A stretch of 64,000 bases of DNA from Acanthaster planci (lineage: Eukaryota > Echinodermata > Asteroidea > Valvatida > Acanthasteridae): assembly GCF_001949145.1 (NCBI RefSeq), contig NW_019091390.1:186001-250000 (forward strand), given 5' to 3'. This document shows, piece by piece, positions 52,819 through 64,000 of the stretch. The notes beneath the pieces are model-generated. The model saw nothing but the letters and a program-made list of their open reading frames with translations. It was not told the DNA's origin and ran no database searches. Position 1 is the first letter of the stretch. Each line of letters starts with the position of its first letter. The position numbers and the translations under genes were made by a program.

Positions 52819-52850
52819 GTCAACGTTTCGATCCGGAGATCTTCATCAGG
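52819..52850 (-). ncRNA. Hammerhead-ribozyme-like motif, probably decayed retroelement remnant
   Basis: Reading the minus strand: CTGATGA, one A, a stem GATC-TCCG-GATC, then GAAACGTTGAC. The CUGAUGA...GAAA pair around a short stem is the hammerhead core, and I recall this CTGATGAAG...CGAAACGTT pattern from Penelope-like and related retroelements. Against activity: an extra A before stem II and GAC where the cleavage triplet GUC would be expected. No reverse transcriptase is seen nearby. Confidence 0.35.
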
Positions 52851-52990
52851 ACAATTATTTTGTCGTTGCATGTAAATGGACAGTTGGTCTGATTATTCCC
52901 CTTGAAGCCTACGTACATGTACACATGTACGCCTCCTCTAAATCTAATGCAGGTTGGTTTTTTTTAACACAACACGATGGGGTACGGAAG

Positions 52991-53366
52991 TACGGAGCCC
53001 CTAAAGGGACATCCCAATTATTTTTTTTATCTCGTGAGCATAGCATTTTGCACACGGCTTATTATCTCGTGTACACGACTCGAGTCGCCTTTCCATATAT
53101 ACTTTTTGGGGGGTGCGTTGCGTACACGACACGTTCATGCGTTTCGCTTTTACGGAAACAAAAATCCATTCCATTAACACAATACACGTGTGCGTTGCGT
53201 TCAGCTGTCAAGATCGCCCTGGGAGCGATTTTGACGGATACGCAACGCTTAATTGTCGCAAATATTGATGCGCATAAAGAAAGGTACCTTAAGTCGTGCG
53301 AACGAGAAAAATATGCATTGAGCACGAGATGAAAAGAAATTTGAATGTCGCTTTAGGGTCTCCGTA
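52991..53366. mobile_element. Foldback (MITE-like) element with about 50-bp inverted ends
   Basis: The left end TACGGAGCCCCTAAAGGGAC... and the reverse complement of the right end TACGGAGACCCTAAAGCGAC... align over about 50 bases, continuing through TTTTATCTCGTG and TTTCATCTCGTG. A possible 5-bp target duplication CGGAA flanks it (one base off on the left). At 376 bp it has no transposase. Confidence 0.6.
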
Positions 53367-54287
53367 CGGAATCGTAAAGGTATCGCCGAGGTGCGCAAGA
53401 AACCACAAACAAAATTTACACGCGGTCCTTTTACGCCTCCGTACAAAACAGAGAGCGCTAAATTTTCTTTTCCAAAGAGGAAATAATATATGGCAGAAGT
53501 GCGTGCTAATAATTATGACCAAACCCCATTGTCGACACATACATAATGAAGGCGCTGTGGGGACTTGCCACGACCCAAATATTTCTCCTCTGCAAAACAA
53601 GCTTACGGGCATGGAGGGGGATAATCAAATTAAGGCCTGATTTTTACTGTGGAACGGTGGAACAGGCAAGGATACTTCAGTTCAGCCTAAAATAGCGTTC
53701 ACAATGCAAGAAAAGTGAATCTTTTCATCACCATTTCTGTGAACTATACACAAGACAAAGAAGCGTCCTCGCCAGCAATGAAGCACTAGCGTTTTGGAAA
53801 TTCTCCGAGCGACAATGGCGCTTTGGCGACGAGAAGGAAACTTTAAACAAGGGGTCACGGTGGATCCAGACCTTAATTTGTTGGGCCCGGGGAACTTTAA
53901 TGTAGTTCACCATCCTCGTTTCCTTTCTTCAAATTCTTGGAGTAGTATAGGTTTCACAATTTGTACTTTGTTTTCTTGTTAAACAGCTTGTTTAAACAGT
54001 TATAGTAGAGGCCATTGTGATGGGCGGGGGAAGGAGAAACAAATAAGGGAAAAACGAGATGTGAGGTGATGAAAATCGCTCTTTTGCTTGAAGAAAACCC
54101 TCATTTGACCCCTTACTGCTGTTAACCATTTTTGCTGATGAATGCTTTGCATCCAACAGGAAATCTCCCCAGATTCCGAGAAAAGGTTTGCCTCCCAAGC
54201 CGAAAACAATTCCCCTCTGATGATTACTTAATAATATAGGCGAAAAATAGAACGAAACGCATTGAGTATATACATCTGCCTCAGTAG

Positions 54288-54572
54288 CGTATCCACCTTT
54301 TGGTGTGTGTGTTGGGGGGGGGGCAAATTCAAAACCAAATGCGACTTCGGGCTTATTTGACATCATGTTGGGGGAGAAAAATATCAAAAAGTCTTTGCTC
54401 ACGGTCCCGAAATACTAGCTTCTATGTCATATTGTTGTTTCCTTGGGGGTTTGGTGTTAATATTTGATACATAAATATTAAAATAAAAAATTGCTAAATA
54501 TTAAAATGAAAATAAAAGGGGAAAAAATCCGTCAGGGGACAAGCTACCCTCCCCCCGCAAGATACGCCACGT
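54288..54572. mobile_element. Inverted-repeat element with GGCGTATC-type ends
   Basis: The left end reads GTAGCGTATCCACC and the reverse complement of the right end reads GTGGCGTATCTTGC, each next to a G-run on the inside. The layout is that of a small non-autonomous DNA element. The exact ends and target duplication are not clear. Confidence 0.35.
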
Positions 54573-55547
54573 ACAGTACTCTACTTCAAAGGAGTGAACA
54601 ATCCCGCATACAACCTTGACAAAACCCTTGCTTTTTAAGTTCACTTGAACTGTACAGCATTTCTATACAAACACGGGCACCGCGTGACTTTGACTGACTG
54701 AGAAAATCCATCGAGGGGGAAGATCGGACCGTGACCCCCGGCCGCACACACCTGGCTGGCAACGCACCGTGACATTCGGGGCGAGGTTGCACAATGCTTG
54801 ATAATAATCACATTTCCCACGTAACACTGATGCTGGTCCATCCAGCATTTAACTGGCCATCAACCCTGTAGTGTCCTACTTTCCCCGAACAAATCAAGTT
54901 AAATCGAATCAACAAAATTAACATACAATTCAGCGAAAAATCCTCGACTGTCCCAGCATTTCATTTGAATACAATTCGACGTGGAAAAACATCAAAGTAA
55001 GAGTGAGAGTTTTTGTGAAAACATGTGTGTTTAAATCTTTGATGCATCTTGTTTTCGCTCTTGTGAGCCAGCTGTTCGACTTTGAAGCGCTGTACTCTTG
55101 ATCAGCTGATTTACCGCGATTGTTCGTGTTTATGCGCCCAAAGGTCGCAAGAAGGTATCCTTGGGGAATTTCCTGGACTAAGGCCAACGTCGGTTTACGA
55201 GAGAGCCAGATTTCTGCATCGCCGCAATTCGATGTCACTGCCACAGACTTGCATGGTGCCAAGTCGGTATTTGGTTTCTACGCGCCACGGACGTGCGTGA
55301 CGCGCGCGTGCCGCGAACAACAAGATGTTGCCTCGTCTTCAACTTGGGGATGATTGACCATCAAATTGGAGAATTCATTCTCACTTTTGTGTACTTAACA
55401 GAATAATGAGAAACGGCTATTTTTTGCACGTATTCTGATGGGTCCAGATTCCAGAGTGGATAAAAATATATGAGCAACCTCATACAGCACGTATTCATCG
55501 AGTGTCGTCGATCAAATGTAGACCTATACCGGTTTGAAATGCACCAG

Positions 55548-55590
55548 TAGGCAAGAGGTCGTGGGTTAGAGTCCCACCCGAGAAAGATTG
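55548..55590 (+). repeat. Possible tRNA-derived fragment (T-arm-like)
   Basis: GTGGG and CCCAC form a perfect 5-bp stem around TTAGAGT, like a tRNA T arm with box B mutated at one position. No convincing box A or acceptor stem is seen, so this is weak. Confidence 0.25.
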
Positions 55591-58353
55591 TAAGTTTTTG
55601 GTATCTAGGTCAACACTGCATGAGTACACAGTATTGTGAATCGGGCCTACGTCCGTGTAAGGGCAAATCTTCATAATGAAAAATTAACATCTCCCAGACG
55701 CACTAAAGTTTTGGAAAGAGATTTTGATTAAATTAGATTTGATTTATTTGCCTTTCCACATACAATAGCAAAATAATAGAAAGAATAAATGTATATGCAT
55801 TAATAAGTAGATAACAAGATATGTATATATACATAAAATTAAGATATCAATTAGACATTCCTGCATGAATTTGATACACATTTCAGATGTACATCGATAT
55901 CATGAACATCGCCCCCTATATAGTGTATATGGTGAGCCCCCCCCCCCTTCAAATGTCCATGGCCGGATAAGTCACCCCCACACCTTTCCCCATCCCCCAT
56001 CCACTTAATTTCTAGCACAGATTTACACCACTGGAAAGAAAACACACACCATTATTAAGGCAAAGACAGTAAGGCACAAGTGAAACTGGTACGTCATGAT
56101 CCCAGGCTGAATCGTTTGTCCACCGGGGTGCTGCAAGAGCTAGGATCCCTGACAAAAAAATATGAAGACAGGATGCTCCGGTGCTACCTACTTCCGTGGT
56201 TTCAAGTTCAATCTGCCATAAATTCAGTGGTCTTGCCGATCCAAAAAAGGCCCCCATATGAATGATATAGGTCTATATACTATCAAATTCGTCACACTAT
56301 ATAAAAAACACAAACTCCCAGCCAAGCAAGGCACCTCGTTAGTTTATATCAATTCCCAAGAGGCTGAGTACTACCGTGTCTCATGAACAGGCCAAGGCGA
56401 TTTTATTCTTTTTGCTTGTCAAGTATAAGGGCAATTCAAATGGCAAAAATTTATATTTCCTGGACCCTGGACTGGTAGCAAGAGACCAAAACAACACTCA
56501 ATCTTCATCCCCGTGGATCCGTGTTGGAAAACTCCCAAGTAAAACTTCCGTAATTTATTGTTTGCAATGTCCCACTCTAATAACTTGTTTTCCCCGTTTA
56601 CCCCTCACTGTAATGTTTTCCAAGAATACGGCAACCCATCCCCGCTGTGTTTGAGCTGCCGTTTAATCGCTCAAAGATTCCGCTACCATTCTTGTTCTCC
56701 CTGCGCTATTGTATGCAAATCACTTTGCCATCAGAGAGGCACGGGTGAAGGGTCTTCAAAAATTCACAATCCATCATCGGCGGGGTGACTGCTGAAAACC
56801 CATTCAAGTACATGTACATGTATGCAGTAACTCGCGGCATTGTAGATGTTAAACCAACAAATATTCCTCTAGAACCGCCAAGTCTATCTCTTCAGCCTAC
56901 GTTGGTAAATGACTAATCTTTCTGATCGAGATAATGGATCGAAACCCTTGAACTACTTTTCGAGGCCGAGTAATCATCAGTGTAGGGTTTGCATTGAGAA
57001 CCCACGTTAATGTTATCGGTTTCATGTCGACTCGAAAATTAATTATCCATCCAAGATATCATGAGCTTAAGTACAATTCATGTTCGGTTGGTGGAACAAC
57101 AGCCTTGGGTGCAGAGACCGCTTAGGGGCATTCGTCACGTAACGAGGACACGCGATCAACTTCGTGCTATGATCCTAATGACTTAACCCGGGGATCAAAA
57201 AGGCGCAGTAAGCTATAGCTTGGACCACTTCTCGACTCTGTGCATTGCGTAATGGCTATTCTTTGATACAAATAATTGTTGGAAACATTGGGGCAAACAA
57301 TTGCTTGAGAGTACTGTTCAAAGTCTTCCATTGTTTCTCACTTAGTATCGCCCTGTTTCCGAAACGGGAAGCTACACAACAGCGGTAATCATGGGATTTG
57401 TGGTAATGTTTCGGAATTTGAATTAGCAACTGTTTTATTGCTTTATGCCGATAATATAGCCAACTGACTGCCGGGCACATCAAAACAGACGGACAGACCT
57501 CTGCATCAGGCAATGACTGCTGATTCGAGGCGTTTTTCCAACCGGTTTGTTTCATGTCTGCGCATCAAATATGAAAAACAAAATCTAACTTTAAGCAGAC
57601 ATTAGCATGAACATCATGAGAAGCAAGGTCGAAGTCGAAAAAGATACCCTCCAACACAATTTCTGATTTTCCCCTTTGCAAACTTCAAAGACAAAGCTAC
57701 TACATGTACCTTCAGTGCCAGTAGATTGACACGTCGGTAAAATTAATGTCTGACAAATTTCTGACGACTCAGTTGAAACGCAATCGAACCTAGTCGACTG
57801 CAATTTTTCCTGCGTATTTGGGGATATCACTGCAGATCACATCAGCTCTAGTAGTTGGTGTTGCATGCAAGCTCAAGTCATTTGACAATGCAATCTCTTG
57901 CGCTCAGGTGAGTTCATCAAAAACAAACAACAAACAAACAAAACAAAACTCGGAGAATGTTGAACACCACTCTTATTGATTTATTCCTGTTGATTTCCTT
58001 CTCCTGTACTTTGTGACTTTTGTATCAAAACAGAAAGGTGTGATAACAACTCTTGCATCATGTTAGGTGCCCCAATTTCTTTTTTTATCGCGGCAATTTG
58101 CCATACAAAACATGAGATCAGCAAAAACGCCTACTTAATAAATAGCACAATACAAGATCTGAAAATGTAACTCCCGCAACTTGTCAAACGTGACTCATAA
58201 CTTATATCCAAACGAACAACGAAAGTTTGTTATGGATAAAATTATGTACAATGTGTTTTGAGGCAAAGCTTTGGTCAATGGTAAGATATATGTACAACGC
58301 ATGACAACTTGATACTCCAAGAATAAAGGAGGCACCTCATAAATATGAGCATG

Positions 58354-58591
58354 CAGGGGCGGATCCTAGATTTTCCCAAAGGGGGGGGGGCGTGAACGAA
58401 AGCAGCAATGGTAAAATGCCCCTGCGATCACATAGTACTACAACCCTCAGGGCGTGGGGTACAGACATTTTGGGATTCTAGGCCCTCTGTGGTGCAATTT
58501 TAGGCAGTAAGGCACCTCTTTTTCTTCCTCCCTCTTTCTTTATAATGGGGGGCATGTGCCCCCCACGCCCCCACCCTTGGATCCACCCCTG
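58354..58591. mobile_element. Small DNA element with CAGGGGYGGATCC ends and GCATG target duplication
   Basis: The left end CAGGGGCGGATCC and the reverse complement of the right end CAGGGGTGGATCC match at all but one base, and both run inward to GGGGGCGTG. The direct repeat GCATG flanks it exactly (58349-58353 and 58592-58596). At 238 bp it is non-autonomous. CAGGGG ends recall hAT elements, but those make 8-bp duplications, so the superfamily is open. Confidence 0.6.
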
Positions 58592-59942
58592 GCATGGGTA
58601 CATCATGGAATTAAGGGTTTTATTGAGGATACTCTTAGCAATTACCATCACTGTTATACTTGTAAACGTCCAACATTTACAAAGACAAGCCTAAAATGTC
58701 AGCTTTATTTCACTAGAAACTGCAAGGCGGAGCCAGCGGGGGGGGGGTGCCGCAGAGTGGAAGAATGCAATGAGATGGAGAATTTGAGAAAACAACTAGG
58801 ACGCTGGATAGCAAAATCGGGACGGCAGGACTAGATGATAAAAGTTTTGAATATTTGAACAGAAAAATATCCCCAAATCTCCTCGGTGTTTTCATGGCCG
58901 GGTCTTATAAATAATGTGACAGTGATTAACTTTGCAACTGGAAAATAAAACCCTGGCTGTGCGCCTGGAAGAAACTTAAGAGGGAAGAACGTTCAAAAGA
59001 AAAAAGTCACCAATGTAAATATTACAAAGTCCCTAAAAATAGGGAAAAGAAAAGGAAAAGCAAACAGTTCAATGGCCAAACGCACATTTTGTAAACATCA
59101 GAGAGATACAAATTTATCCAAGCCGCTTTGACATTGTGGCATTCATTAACAGCGTTAAAGGTCATCTGTCTGCAGGGATGCAACCCTATAACAATGGTGG
59201 CTTTTTAATAACAACAGCTCCCTCTGTAGTCGACGACTGCCAAAAAGCTTTGAGATGCTTTTATTTACAGACGAACGGTGGAATTTCATTTTGACAGTAA
59301 GATAACAATCAGCCAGTGATTGTTTTGAGTGAACACTTTACATTTGACTGGCGGTTTGATATTTTTTTCAGAAGTAAAAGAGCAATAAATAAGGCCCAGG
59401 GTAGGACAGTACACAACTTAATGACCACATTAAAAATGTAGACAAATCATTCCAAGGAATTTGCTATTTACGAATATGTATAAATAGAAAAAGAGGCACC
59501 ACTTCTTGCTGTTTATGATGGCACTTAGGCAGGTGTAACAAGACTGACGCATCATTCCAGTCCATCTACAACTGTAATATAAAGAAAGGGGGATAATGCA
59601 AGAAAGAGAAACCATCAAATTTACACGTCCACAGACATTTCAGACAGAAGAATAGTTTGCGTCCAAGATTTTTTCTGATGTAATAAAAGCGTGAAGTGAA
59701 ACAAAGATGTCTGCTGAAACTGAGCTCAACTTTTGAGAAAAGGCTTTGTTCTCTCTGCAATGAAACAGAGCAAAAAAGGAGGAATTCGAGAGGTCACAAC
59801 TTTCAGACGAGGGAGTCAAACAGTTACGACCTTGACCTTTCTAGTGGAACACACTGGACATCCTACGGTAGGTTTTATTGTTACGCAAATTAAGGAAATA
59901 GCCTACGCGGTAGTTGCATTTCAAGAAACTGGACAAACTTAC

Positions 59943-64000
<4,058 letters not shown>

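Larger units (their letters stand above)
51590..59942. other. Repeat-rich intergenic region
   Basis: Between the vitellogenin promoter and the last visible ARMH1 exon I recognise no protein gene. Open frames here (for example 52925-53332, 56376-56654, 57256-57555) match no family I know, and the first overlaps a foldback element. The region holds a hammerhead-like motif, at least three inverted-repeat elements and a fragment at about 52061-52100 beginning GGCGGATCCCGGATT that resembles the end of the element at 58354. The ARMH1 terminal exon and 3' UTR may occupy the right part. Confidence 0.6.

Noticed and set aside
52925-53332. 135-codon open frame
   Set aside because: It runs through most of a foldback element, has no family marks and no coding-like composition.
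59571-59868. Candidate terminal ARMH1 exons (acceptors near 59868 and 59571)
   Set aside because: Both give only short tails before a stop and cannot be told apart without transcripts, so neither was annotated.

Overview
The window is eukaryotic. Coding sequence is split into short exons with GT/AG junctions, introns run from about 0.2 to 4.3 kb, and there are polyadenylation signals, many degenerate repeats and one run of Ns. Gene content (a PTB-family splicing factor, TMEM53, a phosvitin-less vitellogenin, ARMH1) points to an invertebrate deuterostome. An echinoderm, perhaps a sea star, is my best guess; amphioxus or a hemichordate is not excluded.

Layout. Positions 1-4988 are non-coding, probably an intron upstream of the first visible PTB exon. 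Positions 4989-20058 (+) carry the 3' two thirds of a polypyrimidine tract-binding protein gene: 13 exons covering RRM2, the linker, RRM3 and RRM4 through the stop codon, with RRM1 outside the window. Positions 20059-28062 hold the long 3' UTR/intergenic region and a MITE-like element. Positions 28063-28929 (-) are an intronless TMEM53. Positions 30894-51489 (-) are a vitellogenin gene of at least 33 exons encoding about 1,800 residues, from signal peptide to von Willebrand D domain; all visible junction phases agree, and one exon is cut by the N gap at 41632-41922. Positions 51590-59942 are repeat-rich intergenic DNA. Positions 59943-63614 (-) are seven exons of ARMH1, whose 5' exons lie beyond the right edge.

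Most interesting points. First, the PTB gene keeps a 34-nt exon (13237-13270) matching the vertebrate PTBP1 exon whose skipping triggers nonsense-mediated decay; here skipping would give a stop six codons later (16781-16783), and the exon lies in a very CU-rich intron, so the autoregulatory switch is probably ancient. Second, TMEM53, vitellogenin and ARMH1 are clustered next to a PTB gene, matching linkage I recall for vertebrate chromosome 1p / chicken chromosome 8. Third, intergenic and intronic DNA holds a hammerhead-like motif, tRNA-like repeats and several terminal-inverted-repeat elements.

The genes have unrelated cell roles (splicing regulation, nuclear envelope signalling, yolk lipid transport, an armadillo-type protein); their proximity looks like conserved gene order rather than an operon. 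All identifications are from reading translated exons and remembered families; no database search was run.
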